NCBI GenBank assembly: GCA_044507695.1
Contig: JBIQJD010000008.1
Coordinates: 124,001 to 188,000, forward strand
Source of the DNA: JBIQJD01 sp044507695
GTDB lineage: Bacteria; Bacteroidota; Ignavibacteria; Ignavibacteriales; Ignavibacteriaceae
DNA: 64,000 nt
Direction: 5' to 3'
Part shown: positions 33,514-43,075 of the stretch, piece after piece
Position numbering within the stretch: position 1 is the stretch's first letter
Layout of the letters: each line of letters begins with the position of its first letter
The notes under the pieces: model-generated
Seen by the model: the letters and a program-made list of their open reading frames with translations, nothing else
Told to the model about the DNA's origin: nothing
The model's database searches: none
Program-made: the position numbers and the translations under genes

Positions 33514-36500
33514 ATGAAAATTTATAGTGTTAGAACGGTTCTACTTTCATTCCTTATTTTACTTCCCAATTCTGTTTTTGCACAGGGAACTTTGCATGGA
33601 ATAGTTTCTGATTCAATTAGTTCAGAAGCATTAGTTGGCGCAAATGTTTTTCTTACCGGAACTTCATTAGGCAGTGCAACAAATATTGAAGGACGTTATT
33701 CGATCAGCAGAATTCCTGAAGGTGATTATACTGTTAAGGTATCATATATCGGATACAAACCAAAAGAAGAAAAAGTTACAATAATAAACGGCAGAACTAC
33801 TGAACTTAATATTCAGCTTTCGCTTGATGTAATTGAAGGGGAAGAAGTTTTAATTACCGGGCAGGCAATGGGGCAGGTTGCAGCAATAAATCAGCAGAGA
33901 ACATCAAACACAATTATTAATGTTGTATCTGAAGAGAAAATTAAAGAATTGCCCGATGCAAATGCCGCCGAATCAATCGGCAGACTCCCCGGTGTTTCAA
34001 TTCTTCGTTCAGGCGGTGAAGCTAATAAAGTTATACTGCGCGGGCTGAGTGATAAATTTACATACGTTACAATTGATGGAATAAAAATTCCTTCTACAGA
34101 TGCATCGGCAAGAGGTCTGGATTTAAGCACAATTTCACAAAGTTCACTTGCGGGAATTGAATTATTTAAAGCTTTAACTCCTGATAAGGATGCGGATGCA
34201 ATTGCCGGCAGTATTAATCTTATAACAAAAAAAGCTCCTGCTGAAAGAGAAATCCGTGCTGAAATGAAAGGCGGATATAACAGGCTGATGAATTCTGTTA
34301 AACAATATGATTTTAGTTTCCGTTACGCTGAAAGATACCTGGATGATTTATTAGGTATGCAGCTTTCGGGAAATATTGAAAGCAGAATAAGAAGCAATGA
34401 AAGAATAAATCTTAATTATGATCAGAGTCTTAATAATCAAACAGATTATGAAATTTCTGATTTCATTCTTGAGTTTAATGATGAGATAAGAGAACGAAAT
34501 GGAATAAGTGTAATTCTCGATATGAATACTCCGGATGACGGCACACTTAAACTGAGCGGTATATACAGCGGTACAAAAAGAGATTATCTTTATTCATCAA
34601 GAGATTATCCTTCAGGCGGAGGAATCATCGGAAATGCAAGCGGAGTTACCTATTCTTTCAGAGATCGTGAACAGGAAATAGAAACCTTCAACAGTTCACT
34701 TACAGGAAATAATAATCTTTTCACTCTCAAACTAGATTGGGGTGCTTCTTTTGCTCAATCTGTTTCTGATTTTCCTTACGATTATACTATAAATTTCTTT
34801 GAGCCTTCCGATGTTAATTCAGGAATGAAAAACACCCCGCACATAAAAACCAATCCTGAAGTTTTAATTCCGTATGCGCACAACAATTTTCTTGCAGCAA
34901 CAATCTATAATGCATTTTACAATACACAGAAAAATTATGATAAAGAGCAGACTGCATTTTTGAATATCTCAAGAGAATATGTTTTAGGTGATTTACTTTC
35001 CGGTGAAATTAAAGGCGGTGGAAAGTATAAAGTGAAAAGAAGATCAAATGATAACACAACTACATTTGCTCCTTATTATCTCGGCAACTGGTATGCTTAT
35101 GAAAAACTTCCTGATGGAACAATCCGTGAAAAGAATTTTGCCGGCAGTTACTTTGAGGAATTTTATCAACGGTACAAAGAATCTCCAACAAATAATAAAG
35201 CATCCTTCAGTGAGTTTCTTGATGCAGTGCCTGGTTCACGTGAGTTGTATGATCTTTACAATTTATATCCGCTAATCAATCGTGATAAACTGCGCCAGTG
35301 GTATGAATTAAATAAATACGGAACTGATCAAAACGGCAACCAGGTTGAATATAATTTTGATTCAACTGCGCGGAGAAATTATTATGATATTACAGAACGA
35401 GTTTCATCAGCATATATAATGAACACTCTGAACTTCGGGCAGAAACTTACATTCATTGCGGGATTAAGAATTGAATATGAAGACAATCTTTACAACGCAA
35501 CGTATTCTCCCGGGCAGTTCGGCGGATTTCCTGTCTTGAGCGGCGGATTGATCCGTGATACTTCTTCAAACTATACAGAAAATATTGTGCTGCCCAATTT
35601 TCATCTTAACATAAAACCAACAGAATTTATAAACATCAGGCTGGCTGCATACAGAGCTTTGGCAAGACCCGATTTTAACTTCAGGCTTAATTCTGCTTAT
35701 GCATGGAGAGGAACAGATGTAAGTTCACGCAAAGAACTTTACATGGGAAATCCAAAACTAAAAACGGCTAAATCCTGGAACTTTGAGATAAACACTTCCT
35801 TCTTCGGAAATGAAATCGGATTGATTTCACTTTCAGCTTATTATAGATCAATCACAGATATGTTTCATATGTTGAACGGAATTAATACCCAGGGTGATGT
35901 TCTGTTAAAACATTTTGGATTAACTGCACCAAGTATTCATGAAGGAACATATCAATTAACCATTCCCTACAACTCTCCACATCCTACAAAAGTATGGGGA
36001 TTTGAATTTGAACATCAGATGAATTTCCATTTTTTGCCCGGCCTGCTAAAAAATATAGTGCTTAGTTATAATGCTTCAATAGTAAGATCGGAAACATTTC
36101 TCTACTCAACAACAATAGATACTATCATTTATTACCTTGATGATTTTCCCGGCATTCCGTTTTACCGTTATCAGGATCGTGTAATAGAAGTAAAACAGCA
36201 GCTTGAAGAACAGCCAAAGTTTTACGGGAACATTTCTCTTGGTTATGATATCGGGGGATTTTCGGGGCGTATATCTTTATTCTATCAATCAGAATATAAT
36301 TTATCTTTTACCGCTTCAGGCAGGGGAGATCAGATTGTGAACCCATTTACACGGCTTGATCTTGCACTGAAATATCAGTTTACAGAATATTTGGCTGCTA
36401 CATTGAGCATCAGTAATCTGAATAATATTAAGGAAGGAAATTCAATTTATAACCGCGTTAATAATTACAAAATTCTTGATACTGAAGAACGTTACGGTTT

Positions 36501-36534
36501 AACCGCTGATTTGGGAATCAAACTCGAATTATAA
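33514..36534 (+). CDS. TonB-dependent receptor with carboxypeptidase-regulatory-like N-domain (first)
   Basis: A 1006-residue outer-membrane receptor. After a signal peptide, residues about 25-110 form a carboxypeptidase-regulatory-like domain (LVGANVFLTGTSLGSATNIEGRY). The plug domain follows (AESIGRLPGVSILRSGG.., VTIDGIKIPSTDASARGLDLSTI, DAIAGSINLITKKAP), then a ~22-strand barrel ending in an aromatic-rich terminus. An AAGGAG Shine-Dalgarno at 33502-33507 precedes the ATG. The plug resembles the single-component receptors of proteobacteria, and no SusD partner is present. Its probable cargo is oligogalacturonides. Confidence 0.92.
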   Translation: MKIYSVRTVLLSFLILLPNSVFAQGTLHGIVSDSISSEALVGANVFLTGTSLGSATNIEGRYSISRIPEGDYTVKVSYIGYKPKEEKVTIINGRTTELNIQLSLDVIEGEEVLITGQAMGQVAAINQQRTSNTIINVVSEEKIKELPDANAAESIGRLPGVSILRSGGEANKVILRGLSDKFTYVTIDGIKIPSTDASARGLDLSTISQSSLAGIELFKALTPDKDADAIAGSINLITKKAPAEREIRAEMKGGYNRLMNSVKQYDFSFRYAERYLDDLLGMQLSGNIESRIRSNERINLNYDQSLNNQTDYEISDFILEFNDEIRERNGISVILDMNTPDDGTLKLSGIYSGTKRDYLYSSRDYPSGGGIIGNASGVTYSFRDREQEIETFNSSLTGNNNLFTLKLDWGASFAQSVSDFPYDYTINFFEPSDVNSGMKNTPHIKTNPEVLIPYAHNNFLAATIYNAFYNTQKNYDKEQTAFLNISREYVLGDLLSGEIKGGGKYKVKRRSNDNTTTFAPYYLGNWYAYEKLPDGTIREKNFAGSYFEEFYQRYKESPTNNKASFSEFLDAVPGSRELYDLYNLYPLINRDKLRQWYELNKYGTDQNGNQVEYNFDSTARRNYYDITERVSSAYIMNTLNFGQKLTFIAGLRIEYEDNLYNATYSPGQFGGFPVLSGGLIRDTSSNYTENIVLPNFHLNIKPTEFINIRLAAYRALARPDFNFRLNSAYAWRGTDVSSRKELYMGNPKLKTAKSWNFEINTSFFGNEIGLISLSAYYRSITDMFHMLNGINTQGDVLLKHFGLTAPSIHEGTYQLTIPYNSPHPTKVWGFEFEHQMNFHFLPGLLKNIVLSYNASIVRSETFLYSTTIDTIIYYLDDFPGIPFYRYQDRVIEVKQQLEEQPKFYGNISLGYDIGGFSGRISLFYQSEYNLSFTASGRGDQIVNPFTRLDLALKYQFTEYLAATLSISNLNNIKEGNSIYNRVNNYKILDTEERYGLTADLGIKLEL

Positions 36535-36539
36535 TTAAA

Positions 36540-36703
36540 TAAAATCATTTCAAAATTAATTCATCATTTAAACATTAGATAAATTCTCTTATAGAGGAGG
36601 TGAAATCAAAGAGAAAACAATTCTTTTAATTCCATATTTCCGGTAAGCTTACACGTATGGGAGGTTCGTCATAAACAAAGTTTTCATATTTTAAGGAGGC
36701 TTT
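36540..36703 (+). promoter_or_regulatory. Leader region before the beta-helix gene
   Basis: This 164-bp gap holds an early AGGAGGTG Shine-Dalgarno-like string (near 36596) without a convincing gene after it, a 10-bp palindrome GTAAGCTTAC (36643-36652), and a strong TAAGGAGG ribosome site at 36692-36699 for the next gene. It may contain a promoter or a leader RNA structure; nothing more definite is visible. Confidence 0.3.
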
Positions 36704-38398
36704 ATGTTAACTAAAAAATACCTTTCCTCTCTTTGCTTGCTGTTCTTTTTATCATCAATTGTTTACGCACAAAGTATCAAACAATTAATTCCTTACAACG
36801 GAACACCAGAATCATATTTTGCTGCGCAGATTAAAGCTGATACTGCAGCAACAGGCGGGCTGCTGCCTGACCGCGTTTACGCATTGGAAAGAGGGCAAAT
36901 TTATCTGAACACAGAAGTTTTCAATGTGGATTCCGGACAGACGCTGCGCCTTATTTCAACCGGTGAAGGAAGAAAGCCTGTTATATTCCAGTATCCAACA
37001 GGTACAGGCGCAAATCCTCATCAGCCGCCGGGAAACCTTTTTGTACTCCGCGGCGGAAATCTGGAAATGAGCAACTTGATTGTTTCCGGTTTCTTTGAAC
37101 CTGTTGATACAAATATTAATAATGTTCAGGGCGGATTAATAAACACTAATCAGCCCGGCACTTCAATAACAATTGATGGCTGCATTTTAACTAATATAAA
37201 TGGCCAGCACATCAGAACGGGAAGTGCAACCAACCTGGTAAAAGTTACAAATACAATTTTTGCAAACATGGGCGCGCTTACTACTTCAAACTTTGGTGCT
37301 GGCAAAGGATTGGATTTACGTGAAGCTGCATGTGATTCACTTATTCTTGTAAATAACACATTTGTAAATTATCAGGATCGTCCCATCCGCCATTACAATT
37401 TTGGAAATCCACTGGCAGGAACTGGAAATATAAATTACTGTTTGATTGATCATAACTCATTTGTAAACGGAATGGGTTTCCACGGCTTGCTTTCTCTTGG
37501 TAATGTTGGATCCGAAGTGATAATAACAAATAACCTGTTTTATGATGCATTTGCCGCCGGTGAAGATGAAAATGAACCTAACGGAACGCGCGCAGCAGAA
37601 TGGGCTAACACAGGTGAAACTTATCCCAATGGAACTAACAGAATGGTTTGGATTTTTACCGCACCCAATGATACAACTCAATGGACTGTAAGCAATAATT
37701 ATTATGTTGTTTCAGATTCAGGGCAGGCTTTTCTTGATGCAAATGGATTAAATGTCGGCAGTCAGCTTTCATGGCACATCAACAGCAGGCTTGGTGCTGA
37801 TTCTGTTAATGCATTTACGATGGCCGATCTAACTCTTACAAATATTCCTAAACTGATGACGAACCTAATGAGATGGTACCGCTCACCATCAGGAGGAAAT
37901 TTTACAAAGAATACACCTAATTCTGCAATCTTTAACTGGCGTACAGATGATATGGACAGAAGAGGTTACAGATATTATTCAGATACACTTGATGCCTCTT
38001 ACTCAACAACTTCTGCCGCTTACACCGGTTCACTCGGCGGTTTCCCGGTTGGTGATTTGAATTGGTTCCCTGATAAGAAAACTGAATGGGAAGATTGGGT
38101 TACAGATGTGGATGATCAGGTTAATTATGTTCCTTCTGCTTTCAGTCTTGAACAGAATTATCCGAATCCGTTTAACCCTTCAACTCAAATATCATTTAAT
38201 CTTGATAAGCCGGGATTTACAACCTTAGTTGTTTATAATGTTATAGGACAAAAAGTTGCAACTTTAGCATCTAAAGAATTATCGGCGGGAAGGCATACAT
38301 TTTCTTTTGATGCAATAAACCTTTCAAGCGGAATATATTTTTATGAACTTGAATCGGGCGGAAACAGAGCAGCAATGAAAATGATATTAATGAAATAA
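36704..38398 (+). CDS. Secreted right-handed beta-helix protein with T9SS sorting domain, unclassified
   Basis: A 564-residue protein. A signal peptide (to about residue 22) is followed by a parallel beta-helix of about residues 45-370 with repeated strands such as NLEMSNLIVSGFFEP, SITIDGCILTNINGQHI and VIITNNLFYDAFAAG. The C-terminal ~80 residues, from NYPNPFNPS at about 485, are a type A T9SS sorting domain, ending in GNRAAMKMILMK. It should therefore be exported to the surface. The fold resembles pectate or chondroitinase-B-type lyases but no lyase-family signature is clear, so activity is only suggested by its place among pectinases. Confidence 0.75.
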   Translation: MLTKKYLSSLCLLFFLSSIVYAQSIKQLIPYNGTPESYFAAQIKADTAATGGLLPDRVYALERGQIYLNTEVFNVDSGQTLRLISTGEGRKPVIFQYPTGTGANPHQPPGNLFVLRGGNLEMSNLIVSGFFEPVDTNINNVQGGLINTNQPGTSITIDGCILTNINGQHIRTGSATNLVKVTNTIFANMGALTTSNFGAGKGLDLREAACDSLILVNNTFVNYQDRPIRHYNFGNPLAGTGNINYCLIDHNSFVNGMGFHGLLSLGNVGSEVIITNNLFYDAFAAGEDENEPNGTRAAEWANTGETYPNGTNRMVWIFTAPNDTTQWTVSNNYYVVSDSGQAFLDANGLNVGSQLSWHINSRLGADSVNAFTMADLTLTNIPKLMTNLMRWYRSPSGGNFTKNTPNSAIFNWRTDDMDRRGYRYYSDTLDASYSTTSAAYTGSLGGFPVGDLNWFPDKKTEWEDWVTDVDDQVNYVPSAFSLEQNYPNPFNPSTQISFNLDKPGFTTLVVYNVIGQKVATLASKELSAGRHTFSFDAINLSSGIYFYELESGGNRAAMKMILMK

Positions 38399-38419
38399 TA
38401 TTTTCTTCATACAGTTCCG

Positions 38420-38460
38420 GGAAGCATCCACTCAACGGATGCTTCCTTCTTCATTTTATT
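38420..38460 (+). terminator. Probable rho-independent terminator after the beta-helix gene
   Basis: GGAAGCATCC (38420-38429) pairs perfectly with GGATGCTTCC (38437-38446) around a seven-base loop, followed by TTCTTCATTTTATT. It may end the first part of the locus or attenuate transcription into the pectate lyase gene. Confidence 0.75.
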
Positions 38461-38471
38461 GATTAAATATT

Positions 38472-39803
38472 TTGCACAAAAAAATCTATCTAACACTTTT
38501 TATTTTTTTTCAGATTAATTTTTATATCACGGCACAAGTTCCTGCTTTTCCCGGCGCTGAAGGTGATGGAAAATTTACTTCAGGCGGAAGAGGCGGAAGA
38601 ATAATTGCTGTTACAAATTTGAATGATGATGGCCCGGGCAGTTTCAGAGATGCAGTTTCTCAGGAAGGTGCGCGGATAATCATCTTTAAAGTTTCCGGAA
38701 CAATTGAACTTCAATCAGAATTAGAAATTAAAAATGGAGATATTACTATTGCGGGACAATCTGCTCCGGGTGATGGAATATGTATCAGAAATTATCAAAC
38801 AACAGTTAATGCAGAAAATGTAATCATCAGGTTTTTGCGCTTTAGATTGGGTGATGAAAAAAAACAAGTTGCGGATGCATTAAGCATTATGAATTCTAAA
38901 AATGTAATTGTTGATCATTGTTCTCTAAGCTGGGGTATTGATGAAGTTTTTTCTTTTTATGATAGTGAAAATACTACGATGCAATGGTGCATTATTTCGG
39001 AATCGCTTTGCAATTCATTTCATCCGAAAGGAGAACACGGTTACGGCGGCATTTGGGGAGGAAAGAATGCATCTTTTCATCACAACCTGCTTGCACATAA
39101 CTCAAGCAGGAATCCAAGATTTAACGGAAGCCGTACAAAATATTCCCCTGAAGAGGAGAACGTAGATTTCAGAAATAATGTAATTTATAATTGGGGTTTT
39201 AACAGCGCCTATGGCGGAGAAAGCGCTTCATATAATCTGGTTAATAATTATTATAAAGCTGGTCCTGCTACACATAAAAAAATAAAGAATAGAATTATTG
39301 AACCATGGGATGATGAGAGCAAATGGTATATTAGCGGAAATTATGTTGATGGATTTCCCGAAACAACAGATGATAATTGGAACGGCGGTGTTCAGGGTGA
39401 TTATGCTGATGAATCAGACCTCCGTTCATGTGAACCATTTGAGCATATTTTAATTCCCGAGGAAGATGCACAAACAGCATATGAAAAAGTTCTGGCACAT
39501 GCAGGAGCATCTTTAAAAAGAGATAAGATTGACGAAAGAATTATCCGTGAAGTTAAAGAAGGAATTGCAACTGTTAACGATGGAATAATTAATTCTCAAA
39601 CCGAAGTTGGCGGATGGCCTGAATTAATTTCCGCTCCAGCAGCGGCTGATAGTGATTCTGATGGAATGCCGGACGATTGGGAAATTACAAACAATCTAAA
39701 TCCTGATGATTATTCCGATGCTTCACTCTTTTCACAAACAGGCTATACATATATTGAAGATTACCTGAACAGTTTGGTTATTCTTCCTGAAAATGAAAAA
39801 TGA
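38472..39803 (+). CDS. Pectate lyase, PL1-like
   Basis: A 443-residue lyase; the start is TTG at 38472, as no ATG precedes the signal peptide. The PL1 fold is shown by AFPGAEGDGKFTSGGRGGRI, VTNLNDDGPGSFRDAV, NVIVDHCSLSWGIDE and the RNPRF.GSR segment with the catalytic Arg. It would cleave de-esterified polygalacturonate by beta-elimination with calcium. Near the C-terminus SDSDGMPDDWEITNNLNPDD looks like a calcium-binding loop. No T9SS domain is present, so it is probably periplasmic. A terminator-like hairpin lies just upstream. Confidence 0.92.
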   Translation: MHKKIYLTLFIFFQINFYITAQVPAFPGAEGDGKFTSGGRGGRIIAVTNLNDDGPGSFRDAVSQEGARIIIFKVSGTIELQSELEIKNGDITIAGQSAPGDGICIRNYQTTVNAENVIIRFLRFRLGDEKKQVADALSIMNSKNVIVDHCSLSWGIDEVFSFYDSENTTMQWCIISESLCNSFHPKGEHGYGGIWGGKNASFHHNLLAHNSSRNPRFNGSRTKYSPEEENVDFRNNVIYNWGFNSAYGGESASYNLVNNYYKAGPATHKKIKNRIIEPWDDESKWYISGNYVDGFPETTDDNWNGGVQGDYADESDLRSCEPFEHILIPEEDAQTAYEKVLAHAGASLKRDKIDERIIREVKEGIATVNDGIINSQTEVGGWPELISAPAAADSDSDGMPDDWEITNNLNPDDYSDASLFSQTGYTYIEDYLNSLVILPENEK

Positions 39804-39834
39804 AATTCTATCCAGCAAATAATAAAAGTGATTT

Positions 39835-41613
39835 ATGCTTAAAATACTATTTCTCAATTCGTTTCTTATTTTGTTTTTTTCTTTTTCATTATTAACAAAT
39901 GCTCAAATGTTTGTTTCTCCTTCCGGTGATGATAATAATCCCGGAACAATTGAGCAGCCATTTAAAACTATTTCAAAAGCTGTTTCACTTGCAGGGCCTG
40001 ATTCAATCATTTATCTGCGCGGCGGAGTTTACCAGGTTAGTGAAACAATCAGACTAAACAAATCAGGCCAGCCGGAGAAGCGCATAAAATTATTTGCTTA
40101 TCCCGGTGAAAAACCTATTCTTGATTTTTCTTCCCAGCCATTTGGTTCAAGAGGAATTCAGATATCACATAATTATTGGCACGTGAAAGGATTGACGATT
40201 CGCTCTGCCGGTGATAACGGAATCTATATTTCCGCGTGGTATACGATTGTTGAAAACTGTGATATATCTGAATGCAAAGATACCGGGCTTCAAATCGGCG
40301 GCGGCGGAAGTTACAATCAAATAATTAATTGCGATTCATATTTCAATGCTGATCCCGGTCAGGGAAATGCTGACGGCTTTGCTGCAAAACTTGATGTTGG
40401 AACGGATAACTATTTTTACGGATGCCGTGCATGGCAGAATTCCGATGACGGCTGGGATGGTTATTTACGCGGTGCAAACAATATAAACACCACTGTTGAA
40501 AACAGCTGGTGCTTTGCTAATGGTTATTTAAAGAGCGGATCACCAAGCAATGGAAACGGCAATGGTTATAAAATGGGCGGCGGAGATAACGGAAACAATT
40601 TAAGACTTTCAAACAACTTTACTCTTATTAACAGCATCGCATTCGATAATCGTGTCAAAGGTTTTGATCAGAATAATAACAGAGGCTCAATGAAGCTGTA
40701 CAATTGTTCTGCTTACCGCAACGGTACAAATTATTCTATTCCTTCTTTTATTAATGAAGATAAAACTGCAGAAATAATTAATTCTGTCGTACTTGGTCAG
40801 GCAGGAAATATTGCCAATCATGTTGTGCAGCAGACAAACAGCTGGCTTGGGTTCACTGCCGCAGAAGAAGATTTTATTTCAATTGATACAACAGGTATGC
40901 GCGGACCGAGAAAAGCAGACGGCAGTCTGCCGGATGTTGATTTTCTGCATCTTTCAAAAGACAGCAAATTAATTGATGTTGGAACTGATATTAACTTACC
41001 TTTCTTTGGAAGTGCACCTGATCTTGGTGCGTTTGAATATGATCCCACCGTTCCGGTTGAATTGGTCTCATTCACTGCAAATATTGATGGCGGGAAAGTG
41101 ATTTTGAACTGGATAACAGCAACCGAGATAAATAATGCCGGATTTGAAATCCAAAAAGAAATTAATAAAGAATTTATTACGGTTGGATTTATTGCAGGTG
41201 CCGGAAACAGCACCGAAGTCAATTCATATTCTTATACAGATGAACCGCAGCAGTTTGGAAATTTACGCTACAGAATTAAGCAGATAGATTTCACCGGTGA
41301 ATTCACTTTTTCTGAAATAGCTGAAGTAGAATTTTACCAGCCTGTAAAATTCTCATTGGAACAGAATTATCCAAATCCATTCAATCCTACGACAAATATT
41401 GAATATTCAATTAAGGAAAAAAGTAATGTTACATTAATTGTTTATAACATGATTGGTGAAATGGTCTCGGAATTGGTTAATGAAGTAAAATCTCCCGGAA
41501 CATATCACGTAAATTTTGATGCAGCTGTTCAGGGGCTTTCAAGCGGAATATACTTTTACACATTAACCCAGGGAGAGAATAAAATTTCTAAAAAGATGAT
41601 CATCCTGAAATAA
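39835..41613 (+). CDS. Pectate lyase, PL9-like, with T9SS sorting domain
   Basis: A 592-residue surface-exported lyase. After the signal peptide, MFVSPSGDDNNPGTIEQPFKTISKA begins a beta-helix with the PL9 hallmark region GNADGFAAKLDVGTDNYFYGCRAW and NSDDGWDGYLRG, which binds calcium and holds the catalytic Lys, followed by NGNGYKMGGGDNGN. Residues about 410-500 form an Ig- or FN3-like linker (VELVSFTANIDGGKVILNW). NYPNPFNPT near residue 511 starts the T9SS domain. The likely first extracellular endo- or exo-lyase of the locus. Confidence 0.9.
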   Translation: MLKILFLNSFLILFFSFSLLTNAQMFVSPSGDDNNPGTIEQPFKTISKAVSLAGPDSIIYLRGGVYQVSETIRLNKSGQPEKRIKLFAYPGEKPILDFSSQPFGSRGIQISHNYWHVKGLTIRSAGDNGIYISAWYTIVENCDISECKDTGLQIGGGGSYNQIINCDSYFNADPGQGNADGFAAKLDVGTDNYFYGCRAWQNSDDGWDGYLRGANNINTTVENSWCFANGYLKSGSPSNGNGNGYKMGGGDNGNNLRLSNNFTLINSIAFDNRVKGFDQNNNRGSMKLYNCSAYRNGTNYSIPSFINEDKTAEIINSVVLGQAGNIANHVVQQTNSWLGFTAAEEDFISIDTTGMRGPRKADGSLPDVDFLHLSKDSKLIDVGTDINLPFFGSAPDLGAFEYDPTVPVELVSFTANIDGGKVILNWITATEINNAGFEIQKEINKEFITVGFIAGAGNSTEVNSYSYTDEPQQFGNLRYRIKQIDFTGEFTFSEIAEVEFYQPVKFSLEQNYPNPFNPTTNIEYSIKEKSNVTLIVYNMIGEMVSELVNEVKSPGTYHVNFDAAVQGLSSGIYFYTLTQGENKISKKMIILK

Positions 41614-41629
41614 TTTAAACCGGTGAAGT

Positions 41630-43021
41630 ATGAAAGAATTTAAATCACTGCTGATTGTTTTTATCTCTGTAATTACGCTGCAGAATTTTATCTGCGCGCA
41701 AACCAGCGGCTGGGATTCTGTTGAGGAAATATTAAAAAATATTGTCCCGCCTGAATTTCCTGATAAAGAATTTTTAATCACGGATTTCGGTGCAGCCGGC
41801 AACGGGGAAACAGACTGCACTAATGCATTCAAAAAAGCAATTGAGGTATGTTCAGCAGCAGGCGGCGGAAAGGTAATTGTGCCGGAAGGCGTTTATTTAA
41901 CAGGAGCAATTTATTTAAAGAGCAATGTAAATCTTCATATTTCTGAAAATGCAATTGTGAAATTTTTTACTGATGATGAAAAATATCTTCCTGCTGTTTT
42001 TACAAGATGGGAAGGCGTTGAATGCATGAATTATTCGCCGCTGATTTATGCTTATGAAGAAGAAAATATTGCCGTAACGGGAAAAGGAATTCTCGATGGA
42101 CAGGGTGATAATTCAAACTGGTGGAGCTGGAAAGGAAAAAAAGAATTCGGCTGGGCTGAAGGAATGCCAAATCAAAATGAAGGAAGAAAAAAACTTTTTG
42201 AGATGGCAGAAAATAATGTTCCGCCAGCTGAAAGGATTTTGGGAAAGGGATTTTACCTGCGTCCGAATTTTTTCCAGCCGTATAAATGCAAAAATGTTTT
42301 AATTGAAGGTGTAACTTTTAAAAACTCACCAATGTGGTTTATTCATCCGGTTCTTTCGGAAAATATTTCAATTCTAAATGTAACTGTGGAAGGCCTCGGA
42401 CCAAATAACGATGGATGCGATCCGGAAAGTTCAAAAAATATTTTAATTAAAAATTGCTTCTTCAATACAGGAGATGATTGCATTGCAATTAAATCAGGCA
42501 GGAATAATGATGGCCGCAGAATTAATGTGCCGGGTGAAAATATTATTGTTCAAAACTGCAAAATGAAAGAAGGACACGGCGGAATTGTAATTGGCAGTGA
42601 AATATCAGGTGGAGTAAAAAATGTTTTTGCAGAAAATTGTGAAATGAACAGTCCAAATCTTGATCGTGCTTTAAGAATAAAAACCAATGCTGTACGCGGC
42701 GGAGTTTTAGAAAATATTTATATGAGAAATGTAAAGATAGGTGAAGTAAAAGAAGCAGTACTAAAAATTAATTATTACTATGAAGAAGGTGCTGAAGGAA
42801 ATTTTATGCCTGTTGTACGAAATATTAATCTTGAAAATGTTACTTCAGAAAAAAGTGAATACGCAGTGTGGATAAAAGCATTTGAAAATTCACCGGCAGC
42901 GGAAATAAATATTAAGAATTGTGACTTCAATAATGTTGAGAAAGAAAATATACTTGAGAATGTAAAAGATATTGAAGTAAAATCAGTAAAGATTAATAAC
43001 AGAGAATTTAATCTAAATTAA
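41630..43021 (+). CDS. Polygalacturonase-like glycoside hydrolase family 28
   Basis: A 463-residue GH28 with signal peptide and no T9SS domain, so probably periplasmic. The catalytic Asps are D261 (NNDGCDP) and D282-D283 (TGDDCIAIKSG); the conserved His is in EGHGGIVIGSE and the Arg/Lys in LRIKTNAVRGG. The opening FGAAGNGETDCTNAFKKAI is the usual N-terminal cap. It would hydrolyse alpha-1,4-galacturonosyl bonds of imported oligomers, possibly exo-acting on short ones. Follows the PL9 gene by 16 bases. Confidence 0.94.
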   Translation: MKEFKSLLIVFISVITLQNFICAQTSGWDSVEEILKNIVPPEFPDKEFLITDFGAAGNGETDCTNAFKKAIEVCSAAGGGKVIVPEGVYLTGAIYLKSNVNLHISENAIVKFFTDDEKYLPAVFTRWEGVECMNYSPLIYAYEEENIAVTGKGILDGQGDNSNWWSWKGKKEFGWAEGMPNQNEGRKKLFEMAENNVPPAERILGKGFYLRPNFFQPYKCKNVLIEGVTFKNSPMWFIHPVLSENISILNVTVEGLGPNNDGCDPESSKNILIKNCFFNTGDDCIAIKSGRNNDGRRINVPGENIIVQNCKMKEGHGGIVIGSEISGGVKNVFAENCEMNSPNLDRALRIKTNAVRGGVLENIYMRNVKIGEVKEAVLKINYYYEEGAEGNFMPVVRNINLENVTSEKSEYAVWIKAFENSPAAEINIKNCDFNNVEKENILENVKDIEVKSVKINNREFNLN

Positions 43022-43075
43022 AATTCAACATTCATCCCCAGAATTCCGGCAAAAAATTTAATTGAGAAAAGAACT

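Noticed and set aside
38472..39803. T9SS sorting domain in the PL1 lyase
   Set aside because: The C-terminus ends with a calcium-loop-like segment and lacks the NYPNPFNP motif and following strands.
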